Shown here piece after piece: positions 14,001 to 25,104 of a DNA stretch of 64,000 nt. Both the position numbers and the translations under genes were made by a program. The notes under the pieces are model-generated. The model saw only the letters and a list, made by a program, of their open reading frames with translations. It ran no database searches and was not told the DNA's origin. Location of the stretch: assembly GCA_050084515.1 (NCBI GenBank), contig CM114274.1, forward strand, positions 13,268,001 to 13,332,000, read 5' to 3'. This DNA comes from Blasia pusilla. Taxonomy: Eukaryota; Marchantiophyta; Marchantiopsida; Blasiales. Numbering within the stretch: the first letter of the stretch is position 1; every line of letters starts with the position of its first letter.

Positions 14001-14943
14001 TGTCGTGCCCCTATACTCCTTGAACGTCAATCTTTATTGTTGCGGAAGCGTACGTTCAGTAGGACACGATCTCATCGCCGATCTGCACCCAAACACGCAC
14101 TCTCGTTAGTCGGGTCTAGGCCAACCAGCGTTCCAACCCACTGAGCTCTCAACTCGACGTCTCATCAAGCTCAACCTCCCTTACTTCCTAGTTTCCAAAA
14201 CATGGCAAGTCCTTCAAGACTTGGAATAGACTTTCTGATTAGTCCAGGAACCTAAAACGGCACTTGCGTGCCTAGCGATCCCAACTGTTCAACGGACCTC
14301 GTGTGATTTCCAAACCGAGACCCAAGTAATTGAGTCGCGGGGTAAAATCCAAAAGGGATGTCTAAAATTGCCTCCATAGACTTGGTTCAGGTTTTCCAAC
14401 CCAACCCTAAACTCTCGATCCGTTCCATGCCCTTGAGCCGCCCCATGGCGCCCAAAGTGGGGTTCGAGTTCCAAGCACTCTCGGAGACCTTCCCCCTTTG
14501 TTGTGGCCCTCAACCTGACTCTACTTACAGTCTTTTCCGGGTTGTTTTCTCAGCCGCTGCTTACGCATTTGCAGAGATCTTTAGTGCGTTTGAATCGTCT
14601 TTCCATAAGTCTCCCAACGCACCCTTGTTCAATCCAAATGCATCTTGGCGCTAAAAGTTATGGCCATAAATACAGTCGCAAACTCTGAAACGCTAGTGGC
14701 GTTCCAAATCCGGATTCTTCCTTTGGCAACCCACTTCCTAGACTCAACTCCTTTCAAGTCTTGTTCCGCGTTTGGTCCAGGTTTCTCAATCGTGACCATA
14801 ACATCTGAAATGCAAAGCCTTGCTTGCGTCTCGTCTCTTGTCTCTTCTTCGAGACCACTCCAACGCGCAAACCATCTTAGCCTGAGCCCGCTAATGTTTT
14901 GATGTTCTTCTTTGGCACTCGTTTGGTCATGAGGGTTGCGACA
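14001..14943 (-). repeat. 3' LTR of B1
   Basis: 943 bp, TGTCGTGCCCC to GGGTTGCGACA. It is longer than the other LTR because it keeps about 330 bp between TCTCATC and GATCCGTTCCATG. The internal side (14944 on) starts CTCACCCCTCTTTAGAGG, which is a purine-rich tract on the minus strand (PPT). Confidence 0.9.
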
Positions 14944-15632
14944 CTCACCCCTCTTTAGAGGTTGATGCCCTCATCAACGCAAACCTTTGTTATGTCAAGT
15001 CTCCTGGGCAGCCTACGCCTTGATATTGAATTGTGTTCTGGTGGCTAACCCGCAATTCCCCTTAGTCTACAGTTGTCGCTTTGCACCACTTAGAATTATT
15101 AGCCTCTCCTCTTTGATAAGCGTGGACTCGTTCCCTAGAACTAACCTATCAAATAAGCTAACTAAGTGTGCAACCTTAGACTCTTCTGGCTCATTCTTGT
15201 AAACATCCCACTTGTTTACCCGGTCTACAAATCGTACTATTATTGGGTCGCTTTCACATTCGACTTAGGCGCGTCACTAAGTTTACTTATGTAGCCACAA
15301 GTAAGATCACCCCAAGCCCCAAGACAGATTCATCTGCCCCACCGACGCTAGGGCGAGCCCGAGTGTAATCCAACACAAGGTCCTGTTCTAGGTGCTTATC
15401 CACATACGAGCTCTCACCTCAAATACTCCTTGTCTGTCCTCTTGACTTACATCCTAAGCCTATGATGAACGACTCATAGCCATGCACTACCACATACAAA
15501 TTGCAATCAACTCTGGCATCGAATCTCCAAATCCATACACCCCTTTATTGCAACACTAGCATAATCTAGTTACAACAGCCTTCGGCCCAAGATTCCAATG
15601 GGTACAAGTCATGTCTCAAGCTTCTCCTCGTA

Positions 15633-15980
15633 CTAACGTATGTGCTTCGCTTGCGTTCGCTTGAAGTCTCGCAACAACTCTTGCGTGTGTTCTAAATCCG
15701 CCTCCGCAATCCAAGTCTCCTCCTTCACAAGGTAGCCCTTCCATTTAACCAAGTATTCATACTTGTTGGTCCGACGCCTCGAACGTAAGATGGTCTCCAC
15801 CTCAAACTCCGGCTCTTCATTTATGATCACCGGGTGCGGTGTCACCACCTGTCTCCGCTCGAAACGTCCATTATCTTGAAGATATTTCTTCAACAATGAT
15901 ACATGAAATGTCGGATGAATCTTGAACTCGTCCGGCAGCCCCAATGTATACACATCCTCAAACGGGTTTGCCACAATCAC
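15633..15980 (-). pseudogene. Integrase C-terminus with chromodomain of B1
   Basis: 116 codons. After the LKKYLQDN segment comes a chromodomain: EFEVETILRSRRRTNKYEYL, VKWKGY, ETWIAEADLEH. Chromodomains steer chromoviruses to marked heterochromatin. Aromatic-cage residues (Y in YLVKWKGY, W in ETW) are present. The frame is open, but upstream parts are not. Confidence 0.9.
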
Positions 15981-15984
15981 ATAC

Positions 15985-16593
15985 GGTCCAACATACTTTG
16001 GCAGCAGACAGCTTCGCAGACAACTCTTTCGGAAGAGTGAGATTCTTCACACTCAACCACACTTGCTCGCTTGCTCTTCCCGTTCTTGCATTTCTACCAA
16101 CAAACTTCTGCCATCGTTTGTCATATTCGTGCCAATGTAGTACCCTTCGAAAGGGCTAGGTCAAGAGGCCCTTCTGGCTCTCGTCCATTTGCCAGGAGAA
16201 ACGAAGATTCTCCAGTTGCAGAATGCTTGGTCGAGTTGTAGCAGTACTCCCCCATGCTCAGCCACTTGACCCAATCTCGTTAATCAGCACTGACATAATT
16301 CCTTAAGTACTGATTCACGATTGAGTTTACCTTTTTAGTCTGTCCATCCATCTGTGGGTGGAAAGCTGTACTGAAACTCAGCTTGGTCTTAAACCTCCTA
16401 AACAAGTGCTTCCAAAAAGCACTGGTAAACTTTGGATCCCAATCTGAAACAATGCTCCTCGGCAAACCGTGAGCACGCCACCAGTTATCCAAAAATAGTT
16501 GCGACGTCGTATAAGCCGTTGTGGAATCCACCGTCGGCACGAATCTCGCCAACTTGCTAAACCGATCAACAATCACAAGTATAGCGTTGTATC
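15985..16593 (-). pseudogene. Integrase fragment of B1
   Basis: Frame 16576-16280 reads IVDRFSKLARFVP, IVSDWDPKFTSAFWKHLF and FHPQMDGQTKKVNS. The second catalytic Asp is present; the Glu of GQTEKVNS in B2 is Lys here, so the active site is lost. The N-terminal zinc domain is missing because of the deletion. Confidence 0.85.
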
Positions 16594-16624
16594 CCTCAGA
16601 TACAACGCTATACTTGTGATTGTT
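16568..16624. repeat. Perfect fold-back inverted repeat at a deletion junction in B1
   Basis: 26-bp arms (16568-16593 and 16599-16624) with a 5-nt loop CCTCA. The left arm is normal integrase sequence (compare 52736-52770 in B2); the right arm is its exact reverse complement, after which RT sequence follows. Confidence 0.95.
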
Positions 16625-17035
16625 GCGTGTAGGACAAGATATCCACGTATTTTGACTTCAAGTCAATCCTAATGAAATATCTCGCGCCTGCCAGCCTATC
16701 GAAGAGATCATCTATCCTCGGAAGAGGATAATTGTTTCAAACCGTCACTTTATTCAGCGCACGGTAATCAACACACAACCTCATTTTTCCATCCTTCTTC
16801 TTCACAAAAGAACTAGTGCTCCATAAGGTGACTTGCTAGTCCTAATGTAACCCTTTTCCAAGAGCTCACATAACTGCCTTTTCAACTCAAGAAGTTCCTC
16901 CTGATTCAGCCTATATGGTGCCTTTGAAGGTGGTTGGGAACCAGGTATGATCTCTATCTTGTGATCGACGGCTCTATGTGGTGGCAACTCAGTCGGAATC
17001 TCATTTGTCAAGACATCCTCAAACTCCTTGACCAC
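16625..17035 (-). pseudogene. N-terminal RT fragment of B1
   Basis: Frame 17035-16802 reads AVDHKIEIIPGSQPPSKAPYRL and ends [10 protein letters not shown], the start of a chromovirus RT. It then continues in another frame toward a DLKSGYYH-like segment and stops at the fold-back junction at 16568-16624. The catalytic YxDD part is deleted. Confidence 0.82.
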
Positions 17036-17038
17036 TTC

Positions 17039-17640
17039 CTAGAGTGGTTCTGGGATTCCCTTTGAAGCAGTGTCTTGATCTCTGCGTATTCTGCTTGTAG
17101 CCTCTTCCTTTTGTCTCATAAAGCAGAGAAACCCATCCTCCAACCCGGTCTTGCATCTCCTTGTAATCGAGTTCACTAACTCCTTTTTCGCCGGAACCTC
17201 ACGGACCAACCGCACCTGCAACCGTTTGCCTTTTAGCAAGACGCTCAACCTCAAGGGTCTATGTCTTAACTCCACCTCATACGCGTCTAGTAATGTATTC
17301 CCCAAGACTCTGTCAATGCCATCCATTTCGCACACAGTGAAATTCTCCTTCAACTTGAATACCCCGCATCCTACGGTCAAACCCAAGACCAACTCAGAAG
17401 TCCGATGAGACTTGCCTCATGCAAATCCTACTCAAATGGGCTCATCCGCCTTAGAGGTAGACAACCCCAGTTCCTTCACGATTCTCGGGCTTAGGAAGGA
17501 GTGCGAAGCACCTGTATCCACGAGCAACAACACATTCGCGATCAGCAATCTTGGATCTTAGGTACACCAAATTGTGCGTCCTCTTGGTGACCTGAAGGGA
17601 CGTCTCGAGATCACCCGCCAACAAATGCTTAGCAGCAAAT
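17039..17640 (-). pseudogene. Retropepsin region of B1
   Basis: The minus frames 17786-17451 and 17392-17039 flank the active-site region. AKHLLAGDLETSLQVTK matches the equivalent part of B3 (AKHLSAGDLYTSLQVTK), which goes on to LLVDTSALHSFL. In B1 the active-site segment is out of frame. The following frame (GIDRVLGNTLLDAYEVELRH) is the protease C-terminal part. Confidence 0.7.
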
Positions 17641-17644
17641 GCAA

Positions 17645-18704
17645 TCATACTCCCATTCTTAACCTTCGGTTTCGAACACACTTTCGCCAGGTGCCCCGAT
17701 TCGCCACAGTTGTAGCATATGACCTTGCCGTTCCCTGACTTCGAGTGCTGTCCTCCTCTCGGCATGAAGTTCCACTCGTTTTGCATCTGGGTAGACGACT
17801 CTCGTGGATCGTGCAGGCCCCCACCCAGACTCTTTTGAACGTCTCCTTATTTTTCGACTTCTTCGAAAAACCTTTTAGCTCAAAGGGTTTTTGGGTTTGG
17901 ACTTCATCGTCCCCAATCTGCTCCGCTAGCTTCAGAAGATCTGCGCAAGTATCTAGCAACGTCGGCATTCGGTAAAGGGCCTTTTCAGCGCTCGGCTTGA
18001 GTCCACTAACGAAGATAGCCTTCTTCGCGTGCTAATCCATCTTTGGACAAGAAGTCAGTTTTGCACTAAACTCCCTAACATACGCGCTTAAGGAACCACT
18101 CTGCCGCATCCGCACGCATTCCACCGTGTCATGCAATCCTTGGTACTCCGGAGTGAATCAATCACCAATCAACACCTTAAACTCCTCCGAACTCAGAGGT
18201 GACTCGCCGGCTAGATATTCCTCTCGTTGAGCTTTCCACCATTGTAGCGCATGATCCTTCAGGAAAGTAACGCTGTCACCTTGTCCTGGTCAGTTGCCCT
18301 CTGCGCCTCGAAGTACAGTTCCAGTTCCGTAAGGAAATCCTTCCTTTCCACGAGCGCCCCACCCCAGTGAATGGCGTGGGCAGGTTTGTCTTGCAAAGCT
18401 TTTTGCCCGCACCCGGAGTTCAGGTGGCCTCTAACTCTGCAATCCGCTTGCTTTGCTGGGACATCTGCTCCACCAACAACTTCAACAAGTCCAACGTCTG
18501 GCTTGACTCGGTCGGTTCCCCTGAGTTTGGGCCCGATGGCCCCGCGTAAGGATTCGCCTCTCGAACGTCCTCACGTCTGGCATTCAGCTCTTTGTGAGTC
18601 TCCGTCTCCTCCATAACATCATAGTCCGGCATTGGTTCCTCTCTTGATTCACGTCGCTTAATTCGGCGCTTCTTGGATGGTTCTCCCTCGATCGTCATTT
18701 TCAA
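17645..18704 (-). pseudogene. gag of B1 with zinc knuckle
   Basis: N-terminal part 18704-18420 (95 codons, charged, ends in KLLVEQMSQQSKRIAELEAT, a coiled-coil-like end), then decayed frames. The frame 17968-17645 covers the region before the knuckle. VICYNCGESGHLAKVC at about 17724-17677 (in the neighbouring frame) is a canonical C-x2-C-x4-H-x4-C zinc knuckle for RNA binding. Several frame changes. Confidence 0.8.
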
Positions 18705-18833
18705 GCTAACTCACTCAGATCTCTTTCTCGTTTCTTGCATCCCTCCTCGAGCGTCTGAGTCTAGCCGCTACCTTGAGTTTTCCCAAGCGTCCGGTTGATC
18801 CCATGACCCCAAGTTCTCGCTCACCAAGGATTA

Positions 18834-18845
18834 GCTCTGATACCA
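18834..18845 (-). other. Primer-binding site of B1 (initiator Met tRNA)
   Basis: The minus strand reads TGGTATCAGAGC, two bases from the LTR border: the classic PBS for plant tRNA-iMet. Confidence 0.9.
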
Positions 18846-18847
18846 CT

Positions 18848-19463
18848 TGTCGCGCCCCTACTCTCCTTGAACGTCAATCTTTATTGTTGCAAAAGTGTAC
18901 ATTCAGTAGGACACGATCTCATCTCCGAACACGCACCGATCCGTTCCATGCCCTTGAGCCGCCCCATGGCGCCCAAAGTGGGGTTCGAGTTCCAAGCACT
19001 CTCGGAGACCTTCCCCCTTCGTTGTGGCCCTCAACCTGACTCTACTTACAGTCGTTTCCGGGTTGTTTCTCAGCCACTCCTTATGCATTTGCAAAGATCT
19101 TTAGTGCGTTTGAATCGTCTTTCCATAAGTCTCCCAACGCACCCTTGTTCGATCCAAACGCATGTTAGTGCTAAAAGTTATGGCCATAAATATAGTCGCA
19201 AACTCTGAAACGCTAGTGGCGTTCCAAATCCGGATTCTTCCTTTGGCAACCCACTTCCTAGACTCAACTCCTTTCAAGTCTTGTTCTGCGTTTGGTCCAA
19301 GTTTCTCAGTCGCGACCATAACATCTTAAACGTGAAGCCTTGCTTGCATCTCGTCTCTTGTCTCTTCTTCAAGACCACTCCAACACGCAAACCATCTTAG
19401 CGTGAGCCCGCTAATGTTCCGATGTTCCGCTTTGGCACTCGTTTGGTCATGAGGGTCGCGATA
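18848..19463 (-). repeat. 5' LTR of B1
   Basis: 616 bp, TGTCGCGCCCC to GGGTCGCGATA. Shares near-identical blocks with the other LTR, such as TTGTGGCCCTCAACCTGACT, but has lost an internal segment. Confidence 0.9.
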
Positions 19464-20033
19464 GATCTAGTGGAGCGCCTTTGTGAGTAGTGAAGGACAG
19501 GTTTAGTAGGTTGAGGATGACCTGCTGAAGCCTCGGGAAACCTGAGAGAGCAGGTTTTTCCTTCATTTCGGCTCATTTGGAGCCATATTGAGGAACTTAC
19601 TATTTTAGATAAGTATCATTTTGAGTATATGATCGACTTTACATTTTTGGTAAGTGGTCCTTGATCTCCTACATCACATCAAGAGCCAAGGAGGTGACTT
19701 GGGAGAATAGATTACCATGGAGAGAGCTTGGGAGAATAGATTACCATGGAGAGAGCTTGGGAGAGGGGAGGGATATACCTCAAGGAGAGAGAGCTTGAGA
19801 GCTCATTCTCTCTTGGTTGAACCTCTTGGCATGAGGCAGCGGAGCTATGGTCTTGCTTGCCTTGTGTTTGTAACCCAAGCCTCTCATTAGGAGAGTGGGT
19901 TTAGTTTGACATTGAGAGAGACATATGAAAGTGCACACATGTGAGAACTATGGTGTTGTGAGAGAGATTGGATGTTACTTTACAAAGAGAGAATGAGAGA
20001 GTGAGAGAGCGAGAGAGCTTCATGGGGGAGCTC
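19464..20033 (+). repeat. Outer 5' terminal repeat of copy A (continues 13968-14000)
   Basis: Resumes after B1 with GATCTAGTGGAGCGCC and runs parallel to 20056-20541 and 29803-30263. A 28-bp tandem duplication ending GGAGAGAGCTT lies at about 19706-19761. It ends in a GAGA-rich stretch and lacks the 3' module found in the next copy. Confidence 0.75.
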
Positions 20034-20674
20034 AGTCACCTCTTTTAGGATAGATCGATGAGATCTAGTAGAGCGCCATCATGAGTAGTGGAGGACATGC
20101 TCTGTAGGTCGAGGATGACCTGTTGAGGCCGCGGGAAACTTAAGAGATCAGGTTTCCCCTTCGTTTCGGCTCATTTGGAGCCATATTGAGGAATATACTA
20201 TTTTAGGTAAGTAACATTTTGAGTATATGATTGCCTTATATTTTTGGTAAGTGACCTTTGACCTCCTACATCAGGTCAAGAGCTAAGGAGGTGACTTGGG
20301 AGAATAGGTTACCATGGAGAGAGCTTGGGAGAGGGGAGGGGTATACCTCAAGGAGAGAGGGCTTGAGAGCTCATTCTCTCTTTGTTGAACCTCTTGGCAT
20401 GAGGCGGAGGAGCTATGGTCCCTTGCCTTGTGAGTGTAACCCAAGCCTCTCATTAGAAGAGTGGATTTGGTTGGACATGAGGGAGAGTGCATACCTTTGA
20501 AAGCTAAGGTGTGAGATGGTGTAGAGAGAGATTGGATCTTACTTTAATTGGAGATATTTTAGTACTTCTTGTCTCGTTGTTTGGATGCCATGAGTTAGCA
20601 TGGGATCATGCGTGTTTGTGTGTGTGTTCGGTGACAACGATGTATGTTGTGTAGCGATGTGTATGTGCACAACA
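20034..20674 (+). repeat. Inner 5' terminal repeat of copy A
   Basis: Starts AGTCACCTCTTTTAGGATAG and ends TGTGCACAACA; it matches 29781-30382 over its length. It includes a GGCTC/GAGCC hairpin and the terminal module beginning TTGGAGATATTTTAG (20540-20674). No clear primer-binding site follows: the TGG at 20681 does not continue as the initiator Met tRNA complement. Confidence 0.75.
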
Positions 20675-22437
20675 GCTCACTGGTCATTCGCTATTTTTGC
20701 AGGTTGGGCACCGTGTTCCTCGTTCAATGGCTCGTGGGAGTGCTCACCGGAGCAAGGGATGATTTGATTATTTTTTGTATTTGCTAATTTTTTGTGTGGA
20801 AGAGTTGCGCGCGGAAGCGCTGCCCAATTTTTGATAGGGATTGAGTATGGGGGCGGGTTGCCCCATGCAGATGCTCTCGGGAGCACCATGTAGCTTGCTG
20901 ATTTGTATTTTTACAGGTTTTACATTTTCGTTGGGAGAAATCAGCAGGGAAGCGCTGCCAAAGTTTGTGTAGGAGAAAGAGACATTGGGCTTTACAACAG
21001 TCCCCCTTAGTTTTTACTGGAATGTTCGATTCTAAATTTCTTGATGTTGTTGTAGATCGTGAAGCTGTGCATGTTGTACAACAAATAGTGCACAATTTGG
21101 AGTTGCGAGCAAAACGTTATGGTCAATCTTGCAAAACTAATATTGCTAGGCAATTTTTAGGGTTGAATTGTTCAAACCCTAAACCAGCCGCCACGCCAGC
21201 GGCGGCCGTCGCCGTCAACGGTCTACCTTTGATGATCAGCCATCACCGTCACCGGTCTGCCGTCCCCATCAGCGGTCAACCGTCATCGTCAACCGTCCAC
21301 CGTCCATTGTCCACCCTTTGGTTGCCATTGCCGCCATTACGGAGTGGAGGCTCTTCCACGACGTTTGTTGATTCTCTGACTTGCGTCGCCACCACGTACT
21401 TTGTTTAGGCCGCCACCATCATCGCAGTTTTGTCATCAACCAGTAATGGCACATGAACTCTGATTATGGCGTTTGAGTTTTGATTTCATGCTGCTATGTT
21501 GTGATTGGTAGCCGCTCGACGATGATCGAGTGCCGTGCCGTGACGCTCGTAGCCGCAACGCGCCGCCGATTTCCGTGTCGTGCCGCTCGTGGCCGCACCG
21601 TATTGTCTCAATCCGAGAACCGCACCATCATTGTGGAGCTGTGTATGGGTTTATTTTTTATTAAGGAGGATATGCCGCCGAGTGCCGTATCCCACCATCG
21701 AGGGCCATGCAGTTCGTAGCTGTTCCGTGCCGCTTACAATGCCGCACCGTTCCGCTGGAACCGCACTGTCTATCGAGCAATTTTGAGCAGCGTCAGTACG
21801 GGAGGAGTATGACTTGCTGATTGGAGGAGTTGTCTCCATGACCGAGTTAGGATCAAGATTTGCAATTGCTGAGAAGCGACATTGACATATGTTCAAGCTA
21901 CCCATTCTAGTCCTTTACCCTACACGTGTGAGGGATTATGGGATTTCGGTAGTTTATTTGGGGATATTGGGTGTGTGGATGCTAAGAGCATAATTTATGT
22001 ATGTGGTTTAGGGGGCATAGACCTGTGTGGGATGTCTGGAGTTGAGGGTCGGTTGTTCATGAGATGATAGCCTAGTCGATTTTCCGCACCATGCCGCGTG
22101 TTGCCGCACGTTACACGTCGCGGGGAGGGTGAGTGTAGATCGAGTGCCGCATATTTGGGATGAGTGATTGAAGGATTACTAATGAGGTTGAGAGTGATCG
22201 AGTAAGAGGGGCACGAGGTTCATCGCGGCGTCCGTTCGGGACTTTGAGAGGCAAGGTGGTGAACCCGAGAGTAGCTCTAGAGGTTTTACGCGGAGTGGCG
22301 CAAGGTTCCGAGGGTCTCCACGTAAGGGACCACCACGACCTCCTTCTGTGTCATCGTCAGACAAGGGGGAGGGTGTAGAGGAGTTTGTGAGCACATCGCC
22401 ACACATTGTGAGTGGTCCTACCAGTTGGGCGTAAGAG
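20675..22437 (+). other. Long leader of copy A
   Basis: Between the inner 5' repeat and the first gag ATG. It contains two short related blocks around GGAAGCGCTGCC (20813 and 20950) and CG-rich low-complexity parts: GTCAACCGTC-like units at 21200-21300 and GCCGCACCGT-like units at 21500-21780. From about 22165 a basic, Ser/Arg-rich frame leads to the gag start and may be the gag N-terminus. Confidence 0.5.
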
Positions 22438-23880
22438 ATGGACGACCAGGGTAGAGGACCGCGTAGGTTTTCAGGTGCAGTAGGTACGATTGAGTTGCAC
22501 GATTTCATAGCAGAGTTTAGGAGTTGGTGCGACTCCCAGTGGGCCAAGAACTCTAGAGAGTTCAACCCGTTTACAGCATGGAACGGTATACTCTAGAATT
22601 TAGAGGGGGCGCCCATGGACGATTACCATGAGTTCTCTCAAAGATATGCACGTGAGATCAAAACGTGGAGGCTCTACTATGACCCACATTATGTGTCATG
22701 GACGGAACCGTTCCTAGATGAGGAGGAGGAGTCAAGAGAGGCTACTTCCTCTTCCACTAGTGATATTTTAAAAGGGATCACTCACATTGGAGTAGTTGCA
22801 CCGTGTAGTCAAGTACATCCCAGGTTCAACCCCGTGGTTGAGTTCTTTGCTGAGTTGAGGGCGAGGTACCAAGGGCTACGGACGGAGAAGTTGTGGAGCA
22901 TCCACGACTTCCAAAGGCACCCGGGTGAGAGTTTGTGTGAGGCTTACACTCGCTTGGGCTGGTTGATCAACGTCACTTAGGGGATGATAGAGGCTCAGGC
23001 TATCCAGTCATGGTACGCGATGCTGGACCGGACCTTGCGGACACGCGTGCGGGAGGGGTGCTTCTTATGAACACCTCCCCTACGTTGAAAGATGTTTTTA
23101 GGACCGCCAAGAACATTGAGCGCAACATGGCGGAGGAGAGTGTAGCCACCATGGGTTCTGGGCAAGAGCAGTCACGATTGCATGCACTACCTGTGCAACA
23201 ACGTGGACTCCGAGATAGGTCAACTGTGGCACCACGAGCTCAAGGAGGATACCGGGAGGCCATGCCACAGAGACCTGCGCCTTCATATGCGGCTTAGCAG
23301 CAGCCGCCTACTTTTACTTGTTGGTCATGTGGTGGAGCCCATAATCAGAGCGATTGCACTCGTCAGGGTCATGGACATGTGCCTCAGCATGGTGGAGGAG
23401 ATGGTGTTGCACGAGGAGGTTATCATTGTGACTATTGTCAGAGGTATAGTCATACACGCGCTAGGTGTTTCAGTTTACATCCTGAGTTACGTTCGGACCC
23501 AGTGCCAGAGAGGGCACCAGAGCGAGTAGCGGGTCTGGGTGGGCCTAGAGATCGTGCACCAAGTGGTCCCGTTGGGGGAAGAGGAGCTAGAGTTGCCCAA
23601 CACGGTGGTGGAGCTGCCCATGGAGGAGGTAGAGTCCTACCACCTAGACGTGCCGAGGGAGATGCCGGACGTGAGGCTGGGATGGCTGCTCAGATACATC
23701 AGCTATAGGAGCAGATTGCCGCTATGGCATTGAGGTTACCCGATGTCGGATCCGTGGCATCGACATCATATGGAGCAGCCAAAGATCTAGAGGATCCTAG
23801 TTGGATGTGCGGGGTTGCCTAGATGGAGGCCACCGCACTTGTGACGCGTGGAGCAACCGTAGAGTTGGATCCACAGTGAG
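22438..23880 (+). pseudogene. gag of copy A (interrupted)
   Basis: Structural protein of the retrotransposon particle. From ATG 22438 the frame reads through a TAG (about 22597) and another at 22978, then shifts frame at about 23010. The core LWSIHDFQRHPGESLCEAYTRL (22891-22956) is the typical retrotransposon-gag region. Two zinc knuckles follow: CWSCGGAHNQSDC at about 23320-23358 (one residue short in the C-H spacing) and CDYCQRYSHTRARC at 23428-23469 (canonical C-x2-C-x4-H-x4-C). The C-terminal part is Gly/Arg/Pro-rich. Copy B carries a homologous but more decayed gag. Confidence 0.8.
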
Positions 23881-24124
23881 GGGAAGCTAGAAAACAAACT
23901 AGGCTTCCTTAGTCTTTCACGTTGTCCGGAGCGATGAGGACCCCATCGATGGGTCCTCATCAAAGTTCTTGGAGAGTTGGTAATGTTGTTGGTGTGCAGG
24001 CATGGAGGGCGATGGGAGAAGCGAGTACGATGACTCCTATTGTTGATGCTCAAGAGGGGCATGTGTTGAGCACGTTGTTGGGTGCGGCCACCATTGTGTA
24101 ACGCACTCCTTTTCTTTTTTCTTC

Positions 24125-24730
24125 CAGTGTTATGACTTGGGGGGTATGCCCGCCGAGGCTTTTTGGCTGGCCGCTACGCTATGTGAACGTGGAGTTGGAG
24201 TTCTTGCATCACATTTAGAGGTGATTGCAGAGGAGGTGATGGACCTGCCCTTGGAGCGGATGCTCGGGCCGTCCACGTCAGATTCATGGCAGGCTACGGC
24301 TGCTAGGATGGCGGAGATGCCCGCTAGACCCGCGATAGAGCGTGCCATGGCTTCTCATGGTGTTGTGTTGTTGGATAATCGTGGAGCGGTCTTCCAATTA
24401 GTGAGTCTAGGAGGTAGAGCTTTTAGTTTGCAGCGCGTCTTCTTGGATCCAGGAGCGCAACCCTTGATGTTGGGGAAAGCGTCATTCAGAGGATTGGGCT
24501 TGACGAGAGCTTATGTGGAGCGTTGTCCATTTCGGATACATACATCCTTGGGTGGAGCAAGTACCACATAGTATATCATCCGGCATGAGGTCATGGTGAG
24601 GATTTGCCCGAGACATCCTACAGATGAGTCCGTGGTACGAGCCAAGGTGATAGTGACTGATGCAGAGTCCTACGACGTCTTGGTTGGTGGAGCAGTGTTA
24701 TACCCGATGGGATTTTTCTTGGATTACTAG
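24125..24730 (+). pseudogene. Retropepsin (aspartic protease) region of copy A
   Basis: Would cleave the polyprotein. The motif VFLDPGAQPLMLG lies at 24446-24484; the usual D-S/T-G-A is here D-P-G-A, so the active site is probably altered. The downstream segment AESYDVLVGGAVLYPMGF is the typical retropepsin C-terminal part. A TAG at 24571 and another near 24728 interrupt the frame. The start is not definable; the domain is part of a longer gag-pol frame. Confidence 0.75.
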
Positions 24731-25104
24731 AAGGAGTCAGCATCCTATAGACCATGATGGCAGTCAGGTGATGGGCGCCTTAGCTCATTACTCGTTCGAT
24801 TAACAGGTCTAGTGATCAAGCAACGGCCAAGAGAGATGGCCACCTTAGCAGCATTTAGCAGTGCCATCACTTGGCCTAGTGATTTGATTGAGGGACATGT
24901 CCATGCAGAGGATACTCCCGTTCCTGAAATTTCTATGGAGAGGAGTGTTGTGGTAGCCGCATCATTCTGTGGAGGAGAGGTGCCACTGTGGGGCTCGACT
25001 GAGGAGCTTTGACGATTGGCAGATGAGCATATGCAGACCGCCTGGAGCGAGGCATTGCACTACAGCGTGACGGGTCTAAGGAACCTGACGTAGCAGGGAG
25101 TGCT

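Larger units (their letters stand above)
14001..19463 (-). mobile_element. Chromovirus B1 (Ty3/gypsy with chromodomain), nested in copy A
   Basis: Perfect 5-bp target duplication GATCT (13996-14000 and 19464-19468), within the 5' repeat of copy A. Terminal repeats start TGTCG and end CGACA (CGATA at the right). PBS complementary to initiator Met tRNA at 18834-18845. On the minus strand: gag, protease, N-terminal RT, then a deletion junction with a fold-back repeat, integrase and chromodomain. About 1.1 kb of RT-RNase H-integrase is missing compared with B2. Confidence 0.9.

Noticed and set aside
14461-14490. tRNA gene suggested by GGGTTCGAGTTCC
   Set aside because: Lies inside the B1 LTR and recurs in the other LTR; no cloverleaf can be formed around it.
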